Below, piece after piece: positions 8,136 through 17,571 of a stretch of 47,137 nucleotides of DNA. Every line of letters begins with the position of its first letter. Position 1 is the stretch's first letter. The notes under the pieces are model-generated. The model saw only the letters and a program-made list of their open reading frames with translations. It had not been told where the DNA came from and did no database searches. Location of the stretch: assembly GCA_947565985.1 (NCBI GenBank), contig CANOID010000009.1, forward strand, positions 1-47,137, read 5' to 3'. The position numbers were made by a program, and so were the translations under genes. The DNA is from an uncultured Lachnoclostridium sp. (GTDB lineage Bacteria; Bacillota; Clostridia; Lachnospirales; Lachnospiraceae).

Positions 8136-9281
8136 ATGCCAAGAAGAGGGGAGAATATTTATAAAAGAAAAGATGGTCGATGGGAAGGTCGTTATATTAA
8201 AGATCATGTTAATAAAAAAATAATGTATGGATATGTTTATGCTAAAACTTATAGAGAAGTGAAGGAAAAATTATCTTTAATTTCTGATACAGCATTAAAA
8301 AAAGAAAATGTGGTTGTCCCAACTACAAAATCACAGTTAGGGATAGATTTTAAAACAGTTTCACTAGCATGGGTTGAATCACTTAAACCACAGTTAAAAG
8401 AATCAAGTATTGTTAAATATACTAATGTGTTAGAAAATTATCTTCTTCCATATTTTAAGGATAATACTATTGAAACTATTACCAGAGAAGATATTCTTAA
8501 TTTCAGTTATGGTCTATTAATATCTGGTGGACAAAAAGGTAATGGTTTATCACCAAAAACTGTAAATAGTATTCTATCTGTTTTAAAAGGTATATTTTTA
8601 TACGCTACTCAACATGAAAAACTTGATGTTGCTGATATTTGGAAAATTTCTTTTAAACAGCCTCAAAAGCCGATGCGCATTTTAAGTTTAGCAGAACAAG
8701 AAAAATTAAGCAAATTTTTATATGAAAATTTAACATTAAGTAATCTTGGAATATTAGTTTGTTTGTATACAGGAATACGCATTGGAGAGATATGTGCATT
8801 AAAATGGGAAGATATTTCTTTTGATGAGCAATATTTATATGTGCATAAGACAATGCAAAGACTTCAAAATAAAGAAAATAATGAACATAAAACATCAGTT
8901 ATTATTTCTACACCAAAGAGTGAATGTTCTATTAGGAAAATCCCATTACCGGATAAGATTTTTCAATTTATTGTTTCAGCTAGATGCCAAGGAAATACAT
9001 ATTTCCTAACAGGTTTGTCTAATACTTTTGTAGAACCAAGAACATTACAAAATCGTTTTAAAGCTATAATGAAAATTTGCGACATTAAAAATGCTAATTT
9101 TCATGCATTAAGACATACATTTGCAACCAGATGTATTGAATTAGGATTTGATTCCAAAAGTCTTAGTGAAATACTGGGGCATGCCAGTGTTAATATTACC
9201 TTAAATTGTTATGTCCATCCATCAATGGAACTGAAACAAAAAAATATGAATATGCTTTCTGATTTATTCGCCGTCAAATAA
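8136..9281 (+). CDS. tyrosine recombinase (phage integrase family), candidate invertase
   Basis: A 381-residue site-specific recombinase. The N-terminus (GENIYKRKDGRWEGRYIK) is the AP2-like arm-binding domain of Tn916/phage-type integrases. A SAM-like core-binding domain spans about residues 65-165 and the catalytic domain about 180-375. All catalytic residues are present: Arg215 (TGIRIGE), a Lys near 260, His323 and Arg326 (HALRHTF), His349 (LGHASVNIT) and Tyr359 (NCYVHP). GGAG lies 9 nt before the ATG. The gene is flanked by inverted core sites 7916-7942 and 9335-9361, and no excisionase or other mobile gene is present. This arrangement fits a self-encoded inversion switch better than an integrative element, whose ends would be direct repeats. 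Confidence 0.9.
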   Translation: MPRRGENIYKRKDGRWEGRYIKDHVNKKIMYGYVYAKTYREVKEKLSLISDTALKKENVVVPTTKSQLGIDFKTVSLAWVESLKPQLKESSIVKYTNVLENYLLPYFKDNTIETITREDILNFSYGLLISGGQKGNGLSPKTVNSILSVLKGIFLYATQHEKLDVADIWKISFKQPQKPMRILSLAEQEKLSKFLYENLTLSNLGILVCLYTGIRIGEICALKWEDISFDEQYLYVHKTMQRLQNKENNEHKTSVIISTPKSECSIRKIPLPDKIFQFIVSARCQGNTYFLTGLSNTFVEPRTLQNRFKAIMKICDIKNANFHALRHTFATRCIELGFDSKSLSEILGHASVNITLNCYVHPSMELKQKNMNMLSDLFAVK

Positions 9282-9288
9282 TCCGTCC

Positions 9289-9334
9289 AAAAAGCTACTA
9301 TGTTTTTATTTTATTAAAAAATAGTAGCTTTTTT
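9289..9334 (+). terminator. terminator after the recombinase gene
   Basis: AAAAAGCTACTAT (9289-9301) pairs with ATAGTAGCTTTTT (9321-9333), with further A/T pairing in the loop and a T-run into 9334. It stops recombinase transcription just before IR-R, so in this orientation the recombinase promoter should not feed the downstream locus. Confidence 0.8.
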
Positions 9335-9361
9335 CTTAGACTATAACACTCTACGAAAATA
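9335..9361. repeat. right recombinase core site (inverted repeat, IR-R)
   Basis: Read on the minus strand, TTTCGTAGA, spacer GTGTTATAG, then TCTAAGAAA, plus one or two flanking bases. This matches IR-L with one change in the central 21 bases and two in the outer arm. It is inverted relative to IR-L, so recombination would flip 7916-9361 rather than delete it. Confidence 0.8.
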
Positions 9362-9450
9362 GAAAAAACTATGTATAGATAATGCTAATACTATAGTTAT
9401 TTCAAAATATAAGAAAAAAATTCATGGAAAAATATGGAAGGAGAATTTTT

Positions 9451-12312
9451 ATGAGGTTAAAAAAGAGAATTATTTCTGCTGTTATGGCAGCTTGTATGGC
9501 AGTTACTATGTTACCAATAAATATGCCATTAACATCAATTAAGGTAGAGGCAGAAGAAACATTATCTGTTACAGATGATACAATACAAGTAGATGAATAT
9601 AGTCAATATATTCCAACAGGAGAAACATATTATAGGTTTTCTTTTAATAGTTCAAATTTTACAAATAATAAATTTGATGCTGTGTATTTGTTTGATAAGG
9701 AAAATAAAATGGTTGCCAGTAGTATTATTTCCAATGCATCTTATTATGACGAAATAGAAACTAGCGGAGATGTTACAACTTGTAATCTTTATCGTACAAG
9801 AGAGTTAATAGCGGGGGAAGAATTACATTTAGGTTATGAGATTGATTCAGTTATATCTGTGTTAAATAATACAAAAATTACTGTAACAGATCAGCCATAT
9901 ATTAGTAATATTTCAAAAGACTGGTATTTTTCTGCAGATAATACTTGCATTGCTTCAGTAAGAGCATATAATACGGATTTTAATAAGTTATCTTTTGTCT
10001 TGATTAAAGATGGAAAATCAGTTGCTTCATCAGTGAGTTCTACAGTTATGAATGAATATACTGATCATGCTTATTATTGTATAAAATGGAACGATGGAGA
10101 AATGCCTGAAAAAAGTGCTTCTTATGAAGTAAAATATGAATATTCTGATAGTGAAGTAGACGTACACTATGAAAAGTCTGCTAATACCTTTCTTTATGAT
10201 CAATATAATAATAGGAAGATTAGATGGAATTATAAAACTAGTTCAGTAGAATACTATAATAAGGATATACCTGTTAATTCTAATATAAATTATGAGATTT
10301 ATGAAAATAATAATATATTTGTTACTTCTGGAGGAGCTGTAGAAGTAAGTGATAGTCATCTTATGATAGTTAATTTAAAAGAAACTTTTGAGACAAACAA
10401 AGAATATTATTATGAAAATGGAAAATATTATCATTTATATATTTATAATGACAGTAATATTCAAATAGCATCTGAGTACTTTGACATAGATCAATTTACT
10501 TCTTCTGCCTTTTTATATGAAGATGTTTATTTATCAAATGATGAAAAATTTGAATTCTCTGCAAGGATTTATTCTGACGATGGAAATGATCTTCTCGAAA
10601 CATATACAGCTACTATTAGTAATAGTAATGGAAACGCAATAGATGAGATAACAATGACTCAGCAAGATAAAAATGGAAGTTTAACATATAATGGAATTTA
10701 TACAGGTAAATTAAATGCGGGAAAATATAGCTTATCTTTTACTGCTGATAAAGAATATAACTATATATTTTATGTTAATAATGGCAGCACATTATCTATT
10801 ATAGGTCAAGGTTATGGTTATAATGAAAGTCTTGGAATGATAAATATGGAGTTTTCATCAAAAAGAATTGCAGACTGGTATTGTGGTGACAATAATGAAA
10901 AAATTAAAGATAGAATTAAAATTAAAGTTTTGAATATTAGAGAAAAAGAAATAGGTTCTTATAATTCGGTTGATGGTGATTTTACTATTACTGGTAATTC
11001 TAGCAGTAGAATTATACAATTTAGTGATAAAGTGCAAAAAGAACTTGCTGATATTTATTATTGTTATATGCATATTTATATTATTAATGAAAATGGATTA
11101 GAAGATGATATATTTTATTCATACGAACCATCAACAAAATTTTATGATGTAAAATATATGAATCCTTCTCCTGGAAGTTGTATCCGCTATGAATATAATA
11201 GTTGGATTGGAGTTTTTAGAGCTGATGGAGAAGGACATTTCGTAAGTGGATCCATAACGCTTGATCTTGATACAGTATATGGTAGTGATAGTGCATTTCC
11301 AGCAGTGGTTACAGTGACAGATTGGTACAGTTTAACACCAATAACAACAATTAATATACCTTATGCAAACTATAGTTTTACAGAATCTGATGTAGAAAAA
11401 TTATCATCAAAAAAATTATATCGATTTTTTGCAAAAGGTAAAGATGGTTCTGCAAGTTGTTCTGAAGGATATATAAAGAAAGCAAATGATACAGAAAATA
11501 ATGAACCAGACGATAGTAAACCAGATGACAATAAACCTGATAATAATGTAAGCAGTGGAGTTCTTTTACCAAATCCAAATCCAAGTATAGGTACAATATC
11601 CGTACCTACTGCAGTACCAGAATCTACTGCAACACCAGAACCTACTGTAGCTCCAACTCCTGTAGTCACTTTAGCACCAGTTATAACACCAGAACCTACA
11701 GTAGTTCCAGAACCTACAGTAGTTCCAGAACCTACAGTAGTTCCAGAACCTACTACAGCACCAGATAATGTCCAACCAGACACAAATATAGTAGATAATG
11801 ATAATACAGATACTAAAGCTGAACTAAAGCTGAAAAAGAAAAAAATAACATTAAAGGAAGGTCAAAAAGCAAAGATTAAAATAGCTTCAAAGTTAAATAC
11901 AGATGTTACATATAAGTCACTGAATCCATCAGTTGCTACTGTCAATAAAAATGGTGTTATCACAGCAAAGAAAAATGGTAAAGCAACTATTACAGTTAAA
12001 GCAAATGGAAAAGTACGTAAAGTAAAGGTAACAGTTAAAGTAGCCAAGGAAATAGAAACAGATTCTTCAGGGGTTAAACTAAGTAAAGCTTTTAAACTTT
12101 CAAGGAAAAAAGTTACAATTACAAGAGGCAATAAACTGAAAATAAAAAGAGCTTCTGGGCTTTCTGGTAAGATAACTTATCGTTCTATGAATAAAAAAAT
12201 TGCAAGTGTTTCTGCTAAAGGTGTAATTAAAGCAAAACGTAAAGGAAAAACAACTATTCAGATTAAGAAAGGTAGAAAAACAGTTAAATTAAAAGTAACA
12301 GTTAAGAAATAA
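9451..12312 (+). CDS. secreted Big_2-domain surface protein with proline-rich repeats
   Basis: A 953-residue exported protein. The start is placed at ATG 9451, which has GGAAGGAG 6 nt upstream; ATG 9424 would add nine residues and has no ribosome binding site. Residues 1-35 are a signal peptide (basic start, hydrophobic core, cleavage near VEAEE). About 700 residues of unrecognised, Asn/Tyr/Ser-rich, probably beta-sandwich sequence follow. Next come an Asp/Asn/Pro linker, PEPTVV tandem repeats (about 747-769) and two bacterial Ig-like Big_2 domains (about 793-867 and 876-953), both very Lys-rich. The basic Big_2 domains may bind anionic wall polymers. It is the first gene after the inversion segment and the first of the type VII locus. 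No sortase motif is present. Confidence 0.8.
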   Translation: MRLKKRIISAVMAACMAVTMLPINMPLTSIKVEAEETLSVTDDTIQVDEYSQYIPTGETYYRFSFNSSNFTNNKFDAVYLFDKENKMVASSIISNASYYDEIETSGDVTTCNLYRTRELIAGEELHLGYEIDSVISVLNNTKITVTDQPYISNISKDWYFSADNTCIASVRAYNTDFNKLSFVLIKDGKSVASSVSSTVMNEYTDHAYYCIKWNDGEMPEKSASYEVKYEYSDSEVDVHYEKSANTFLYDQYNNRKIRWNYKTSSVEYYNKDIPVNSNINYEIYENNNIFVTSGGAVEVSDSHLMIVNLKETFETNKEYYYENGKYYHLYIYNDSNIQIASEYFDIDQFTSSAFLYEDVYLSNDEKFEFSARIYSDDGNDLLETYTATISNSNGNAIDEITMTQQDKNGSLTYNGIYTGKLNAGKYSLSFTADKEYNYIFYVNNGSTLSIIGQGYGYNESLGMINMEFSSKRIADWYCGDNNEKIKDRIKIKVLNIREKEIGSYNSVDGDFTITGNSSSRIIQFSDKVQKELADIYYCYMHIYIINENGLEDDIFYSYEPSTKFYDVKYMNPSPGSCIRYEYNSWIGVFRADGEGHFVSGSITLDLDTVYGSDSAFPAVVTVTDWYSLTPITTINIPYANYSFTESDVEKLSSKKLYRFFAKGKDGSASCSEGYIKKANDTENNEPDDSKPDDNKPDNNVSSGVLLPNPNPSIGTISVPTAVPESTATPEPTVAPTPVVTLAPVITPEPTVVPEPTVVPEPTVVPEPTTAPDNVQPDTNIVDNDNTDTKAELKLKKKKITLKEGQKAKIKIASKLNTDVTYKSLNPSVATVNKNGVITAKKNGKATITVKANGKVRKVKVTVKVAKEIETDSSGVKLSKAFKLSRKKVTITRGNKLKIKRASGLSGKITYRSMNKKIASVSAKGVIKAKRKGKTTIQIKKGRKTVKLKVTVKK
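11689..11754 (+). repeat. in-frame 18-bp tandem repeat (PEPTVV units)
   Basis: The 18-bp unit CCAGAACCTACAGTAGTT is present three times without change, plus a partial fourth copy, within the surface protein gene. It encodes PEPTVV, a likely extended spacer crossing the cell wall. Identical units are prone to slippage, so the spacer length may vary between strains without breaking the frame. Confidence 0.85.
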
Positions 12313-12340
12313 TAGTAATACATCACGCATTATTTAAACG

Positions 12341-12366
12341 CTTGTGCTGATATATGTCAGCACAAG
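12341..12366 (+). terminator. strong hairpin between surface protein and secretion genes
   Basis: CTTGTGCTGA (12341-12350) pairs perfectly with TCAGCACAAG (12357-12366) around a 6-nt loop. It is followed by TATAAAAAAG, not a T-run, so it may be a weak terminator, or a stability or processing element that sets the ratio between the surface protein and the secretion genes. Confidence 0.5.
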
Positions 12367-12386
12367 TATAAAAAAGAGGATTATTT

Positions 12387-12581
12387 ATGACAAATGTATT
12401 GTTATCTGATGGAGCTATCATTATTTATGAGTTATTTATTATTTTTATAATAACTATATTAATAATTAAGTTTTCAAGAGAAAAACGTAATTATATTAAA
12501 AGTACAGATATTAGTCATCAAAGACGGCAACACGATAGATTAAACCAAAAATTGGCTAATATTAAGGGGAATGATGAATGA
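12387..12581 (+). CDS. small single-span membrane protein of the type VII locus
   Basis: A 64-residue protein not recognised as a known family. A short N-terminal part is followed by one hydrophobic helix (about residues 9-27, YELFIIFIITILIIKF) and a basic, polar tail of about 35 residues rich in R, K, Q and N, expected in the cytoplasm. AGAGGA precedes the ATG. The stop overlaps the ATG of the EssC-like gene (ATGA), so translation of the two is coupled. The position suggests an accessory membrane subunit of the secretion channel. No similarity to EssA is visible. Confidence 0.65.
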   Translation: MTNVLLSDGAIIIYELFIIFIITILIIKFSREKRNYIKSTDISHQRRQHDRLNQKLANIKGNDE

Positions 12582-15500
12582 GTATCATTATATCGGTTTA
12601 TTCAAAAAACGCATTTAAAGAATATTTATTACCTTCTTGGAATAATACAGATTATTCATTTGTACTAGAAAAAGAATATTTTAAAATTAAACACAATATT
12701 ACAATAAAATTAGAAGTACTGGACGAAAAATGGAGAATAAAATCAGGATTTTATAAAATTCATAAAAAAGATGAAAATTATATAGGACATCCTTTATGTA
12801 ATCATGATGTTTTAACAATGGAAACAAGTTATAATGAAACAATTTCTCTAATTATAAGGGAAACTTTTTCTGTTTTTCACGCATATGAAAAATATAATAT
12901 CAGAAATGTGGAAAGAATTTGTATTGGTAATAGCCCTGATAATGATATCATTTTTAATTATCTGAAAATGGTTTCTAAACAGCATACTGTAATTGAAAGG
13001 AAGAATGGAGCTTTTATTGTTGTTAATAAAAGCCCAAATGGTACTTATGTCAATTCAAATAGAATTGATACAGAAACAAGATTACAGTTTGGCGATTATG
13101 TTAATATTATGGGACTACATATGATTTTTCTTGGTAATATCTTGGCAATAGATAGCAAGGATAAGGAAATTAAGCTTAATGAAAACAAGCTTCGTAAATA
13201 TGAAGTAATGGAAGATGAAACTATTCATATGTATGAAGAACAAGGGCAGTCAACAGGAAAACTATTATTCCATCGCTCTCCAAGAAATTATAAAAAAATT
13301 GATGAAACAGTAATTGAAATTGAAGAACCACCGGCACGTCAGAAGACTAAAAACCCACCATTGTTGCTTACTGTTGGTTCATCAATTACTATGGTTGTTC
13401 CAATGCTTTTGGGTTCACTTATGATGGTATATGCTTCACAAATGGGTGGGTCTGGTTCATCACTTTATATGTATTCAGGTCTGGTAATGTCAGTATCTTC
13501 AGCTGTTATTGGAACAATTTGGACCATGATGAATATTAGTTATCAAAAAAAAGAGGAAAAAGAACAGAACAAACTGCGGTTTGATACATATAGTAATTAT
13601 CTGATAGAAAAAACGGAACAAATCAAGGAAAGATATAATAATCATGAACAAGTTCTAAAAGAAATGTATCCTCGTTCAGAAGAATGCCTGTCATATAATG
13701 AAAAGGGAGATAGACTGTGGAATAGGAACAGAACACATAAGGATTTTATTACACACAGACTTGGAATTGGAGATATTCCATTTCCAATTTCAATTGAGAT
13801 ACCAAAAGAAAAATTTCGTATGTTTGAAGATGATTTAGAAAAAAAGCCACAGTTTATTAAAGACAGTTATAATAAACTTTTTCAAGTGCCAGTAGTATTA
13901 GATTTTATAAAACATAACCTTATAGGTGTTGTTGGTGGAGATAATAAGAATGGTGCATATCAGGTTGCTAAAATAATAAGTGCACAACTTGCAGCAAACA
14001 ACTGCTATACAGATGTTAAACTTGGATATATTTATGATGGAAATTCAAGCATAGAGAAATCTGTTTGGAATTTTGCCAAATGGCTTCCTCATACATGGTC
14101 TGAAGATAAGCGTACTCGTTTTATTGCGTCTAATACAGAAGATGCAAGTGATGTATTCTATGAATTGACAAAGGTATTTCGTGCTCGTAGTGAAAAACAG
14201 AAACAAAGCATGAAAGAAGAGATTCCAAAACCTTATTATATTATATTTATTTCAGATATATCACTTTTAGAAGGAGAGCTTTTTTCAAAATATATTTTTA
14301 ATAAAGATGAACAGTATGGACTGACAACAGTATTGCTTACTAAAAGAAGGGATGAACTTCCAAATAATTGTGAATTTATTATACAAAACGATGAAAGTTA
14401 TCAAGGAATGTATGATATTTTTGATCAGGAAGATGAAAAAATCCAAATAAAATTTGATTCTATAAAACAAGAAAAGCTTTCTGGTTTTGTTTCTGCTGTT
14501 TCAAGACTAAAAGTAATGGAGATAGAATCAGGTGGTGATATTCCATCATCTTTGACATTTCTTGATATGTTTCAAGTAACCCATATAGAAGATATTCCTG
14601 TAAAAGAATTATGGATGAAAAATCGTATTTACGAAAATATTAGGGGAATTATCGGACAAAAAGCAGGCGGAACGCCATGTTATCTTGATGTTCATGAAAA
14701 ATATCATGGTCCTCATGGACTTGTTGCAGGAACAACTGGTTCAGGTAAAAGCGAACTTTTACAAACATACATTTTGTCGCTTGCCGTAAATTATAGCCCA
14801 GATGATATTGGTTTTTTTATAATTGATTATAAAGGTGGTGGAATGGCTAACCTTTTTGATGGAATGCCACATTTAATTGGTCAGATTTCCAATTTATCAG
14901 GAAATCAAGTTAAACGTGCAATGATTTCTATTAAAAGTGAGAATAGGCGTCGCCAAAGAATTTTTAATGAAAATGATGTAAATAACATTAATGCATATAC
15001 AAGGCTTTATAAAAATGGTGAAGCTGATATGCCAGTTCCACATTTGTTTATTATTATTGATGAATTTGCAGAATTAAAACGTGAAGAACCTGAGTTTATG
15101 AAAGAACTCATTAGTGTAACACAGGTAGGTCGAAGCCTTGGTGTACATTTAATTTTAGCAACACAAAAACCAGGTGGTAATGTTGATGAAAATATATTGA
15201 GTAATTCAAAGTTCCGTCTGTGTTTACGTGTACAAGATAGACAGGATAGTGTAGATATGTTACATAAACCAGATGCTGCTTATATTACACAAGCAGGTCG
15301 TTGTTATTTACAGGTGGGCAATGATGAGATTTATGAGTTGTTTCAATCTGGTTATAGTGGTGCAGTTTATGATAAAAATGCTGAAAATGATAAAACTGAT
15401 ATTGCAAGAATGATTAAACTAAATGGCAAAGTAGAAATGACAGGAAGCATGGCAAAAGCCTCAAAAAAGAAAAAGATTTTATATTCATGGTTGGCATCAC

Positions 15501-17560
15501 TTTCAGAAATTTTAAGGGATGCTTTAGAAGAAGTATCGTTATCATTACAGTTATGTATTGAAGATAAAGACAATATGGAGCAGTTACTAGATGCTATGTA
15601 TAATCAAATTTTACAAAAAAATATTGAATATGCACAAAATCAGTATAATTATGTTCGCCTTGTTAATTTTGTAAAACTTTATAAAAAAGCGATAGATGAA
15701 ACAGATAGAGATATTGAAGAAAAAATTGTAAAACTTTCTATACAAGAACGAATTAAATTGCCAGAAATGAAAGAATATACACAGCTTGAAGCTGTAAAAG
15801 ATTATCTCGCAAAAGTAGCAAATGAAAATGGATACCAAAAGCAACAGCAGTTATGGCTTCCAGTATTGCCAGATAAAATTTATCTAAATTCATTTGATGA
15901 ATATTTACAAAGCCGTTTTACAAATGGAAATTGGCAAGAAATGTCAGAAGAATGGACACTTGAATTTGTATTAGGAAAGTTTGATGATCCAGCAAATCAG
16001 GCACAGATACCAATGCTTGTTGATTTATCAAAAGATGGACATATTGCAATATGTGGTGGCATAGCATGTGGCAAAAGCACCATGATTCAAACAATGATAT
16101 TTGCTTTAATACAAAGATATACACCAGCAGATATTAATATTTATGGTCTTGATTTCAGTAGTAAAATGATGATGGCATTTGAATCAGCACCACATATAGG
16201 TGGCATTATGGATGAGAATGACATGGAACGTATTAAAAAGTTTTTTTATATGCTTCATGGCATACTAGAAGAGAGAAAAGTACTTTTTAAGGGTGGAAAC
16301 TATAGTCAATATATAAAAATACATGGTGTTGTAGTTCCTGCAATTATTATTTTTATAGACAATTATTATTCATTTAAGGAAAAAACAGAGGAAGTATATG
16401 AAGAATTTATAATACAGCTTGCAAAAGAAGGAATAAATCATGGAATTTTTCTAGTCGTTTCAGGAGGTGGATTTGGAAATAATGAGATTTCAGTAAGAGT
16501 ATCAGAAAATATAAATAAAGTATTTTGCCTTACTCTACAGGATAGATATGTGTATGGAGAATATCTTCATAATATGCAGTTTGACATCATGCCAGAAAAT
16601 GGTATTAAAGGAAGAGGGCTTGCAGTTTATGAAAAAAGGATTCTTGAATACCAAACAGCATTAGCTATAGAAGCAGAAAATGATTACAAGAGAATGGAAT
16701 TAATCAGTAATCAATGTGAAGAAATGTATTCTGCATGGAAAGGAAAAGTAGCAGAAAAAATTCCAGAAATTCCAGAAAAACCAATCTGGAGTGAATTTGA
16801 AAAAATAGATGAATTTTGCAAGATGGTTTCTGGCAATGAATATCTTCCAATTGGATATGATTCAGATAGTACAAAAATATATGGCATTCCTCTAAGAGAA
16901 ATATATAGCTTTTTGATTATGGGAGATAAAAAGACAGGCAAAACAAATCTTATGAAAATTTGTATACAGTCAGCAATAAAGAAAAAATCAAAGCTTTATA
17001 TTATAGATTCTCCAGCAAAAGATTTGAATGCATATAGTAATTTGGAAAATATTACTTATATTACACAAGACCAAGAGATACAGCAGTGTATTGTGAATTT
17101 AAAGTCAATATTTCTGGAAAGAAATAAAAAGAAAATTCAGTTACTACAAGAAGGATTTGATGAAGATGCTGTTTTTGAACAGATGTGTAATGAAACTCCA
17201 TATTTTGTTTTTATTTCTGAATTAAGCTGGTTTGCTTCTGTAATTTATAAATTTCAAGAGGAAAGTGCATTTGCGGAAAATATTGCAGAGAAAGGATTTT
17301 TGCATAACATTTATTTTATAAGTGAATTATCATTAGAAAACGTAGATGCATCTGCTGGTTATGCTATTTGTAGTTTATTTGCTAGTTATAAAACAGGTAT
17401 TCATCTAGGAGGACAAGTATCAAGAAACCAAATATTTTCTTTTGAATATCTTTCATATAAAGAGCAAGAAGATAGCGAAAAACTAGGTATTGGACAACTT
17501 CCAGGTGATAGGAATAAAGAGGGAACAAGGAAAGTAGTAATACCTGATGCAAGAAAATGA
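12578..17560 (+). CDS. essC: EssC/YukB-like type VII secretion ATPase
   Basis: A 1660-residue FtsK/SpoIIIE-type ATPase, the motor of type VIIb-like secretion. A forkhead-associated domain lies at about residues 105-190 (IGNSPDNDI, VSKQHTVI, SPNGTYVN). Two membrane segments follow (about 262-288 and 296-320), then a linker and three ATPase domains. Domain 1 has an intact Walker A (GTTGSGKSE, Lys724) and Walker B (LFIIIDEFAEL). Domain 2 has Walker A GGIACGKST (Lys1166), but its Walker B region reads IIIFIDNYYS, without the Glu. Domain 3 has GDKKTGKTN (Lys1455), and its B strand reads YFVFISELS, without the Asp. Length and order match EssC/YukB. It overlaps the preceding small gene by 4 bp and is followed by the YukD-like gene after 11 bp. 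Confidence 0.93.
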   Translation: MSIIISVYSKNAFKEYLLPSWNNTDYSFVLEKEYFKIKHNITIKLEVLDEKWRIKSGFYKIHKKDENYIGHPLCNHDVLTMETSYNETISLIIRETFSVFHAYEKYNIRNVERICIGNSPDNDIIFNYLKMVSKQHTVIERKNGAFIVVNKSPNGTYVNSNRIDTETRLQFGDYVNIMGLHMIFLGNILAIDSKDKEIKLNENKLRKYEVMEDETIHMYEEQGQSTGKLLFHRSPRNYKKIDETVIEIEEPPARQKTKNPPLLLTVGSSITMVVPMLLGSLMMVYASQMGGSGSSLYMYSGLVMSVSSAVIGTIWTMMNISYQKKEEKEQNKLRFDTYSNYLIEKTEQIKERYNNHEQVLKEMYPRSEECLSYNEKGDRLWNRNRTHKDFITHRLGIGDIPFPISIEIPKEKFRMFEDDLEKKPQFIKDSYNKLFQVPVVLDFIKHNLIGVVGGDNKNGAYQVAKIISAQLAANNCYTDVKLGYIYDGNSSIEKSVWNFAKWLPHTWSEDKRTRFIASNTEDASDVFYELTKVFRARSEKQKQSMKEEIPKPYYIIFISDISLLEGELFSKYIFNKDEQYGLTTVLLTKRRDELPNNCEFIIQNDESYQGMYDIFDQEDEKIQIKFDSIKQEKLSGFVSAVSRLKVMEIESGGDIPSSLTFLDMFQVTHIEDIPVKELWMKNRIYENIRGIIGQKAGGTPCYLDVHEKYHGPHGLVAGTTGSGKSELLQTYILSLAVNYSPDDIGFFIIDYKGGGMANLFDGMPHLIGQISNLSGNQVKRAMISIKSENRRRQRIFNENDVNNINAYTRLYKNGEADMPVPHLFIIIDEFAELKREEPEFMKELISVTQVGRSLGVHLILATQKPGGNVDENILSNSKFRLCLRVQDRQDSVDMLHKPDAAYITQAGRCYLQVGNDEIYELFQSGYSGAVYDKNAENDKTDIARMIKLNGKVEMTGSMAKASKKKKILYSWLASLSEILRDALEEVSLSLQLCIEDKDNMEQLLDAMYNQILQKNIEYAQNQYNYVRLVNFVKLYKKAIDETDRDIEEKIVKLSIQERIKLPEMKEYTQLEAVKDYLAKVANENGYQKQQQLWLPVLPDKIYLNSFDEYLQSRFTNGNWQEMSEEWTLEFVLGKFDDPANQAQIPMLVDLSKDGHIAICGGIACGKSTMIQTMIFALIQRYTPADINIYGLDFSSKMMMAFESAPHIGGIMDENDMERIKKFFYMLHGILEERKVLFKGGNYSQYIKIHGVVVPAIIIFIDNYYSFKEKTEEVYEEFIIQLAKEGINHGIFLVVSGGGFGNNEISVRVSENINKVFCLTLQDRYVYGEYLHNMQFDIMPENGIKGRGLAVYEKRILEYQTALAIEAENDYKRMELISNQCEEMYSAWKGKVAEKIPEIPEKPIWSEFEKIDEFCKMVSGNEYLPIGYDSDSTKIYGIPLREIYSFLIMGDKKTGKTNLMKICIQSAIKKKSKLYIIDSPAKDLNAYSNLENITYITQDQEIQQCIVNLKSIFLERNKKKIQLLQEGFDEDAVFEQMCNETPYFVFISELSWFASVIYKFQEESAFAENIAEKGFLHNIYFISELSLENVDASAGYAICSLFASYKTGIHLGGQVSRNQIFSFEYLSYKEQEDSEKLGIGQLPGDRNKEGTRKVVIPDARK

Positions 17561-17571
17561 GGTGGTAAAAA

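Noticed and set aside
7916-9361. Recombinase segment as a small integrated mobile element
   Set aside because: Integration by such enzymes leaves direct repeats at the ends; here the repeats are inverted, and there is no excisionase, relaxase or cargo.
11689-11754. Short regular repeats as a CRISPR array
   Set aside because: Units are 18 bp without unique spacers, in frame, and encode PEPTVV in a secreted protein.
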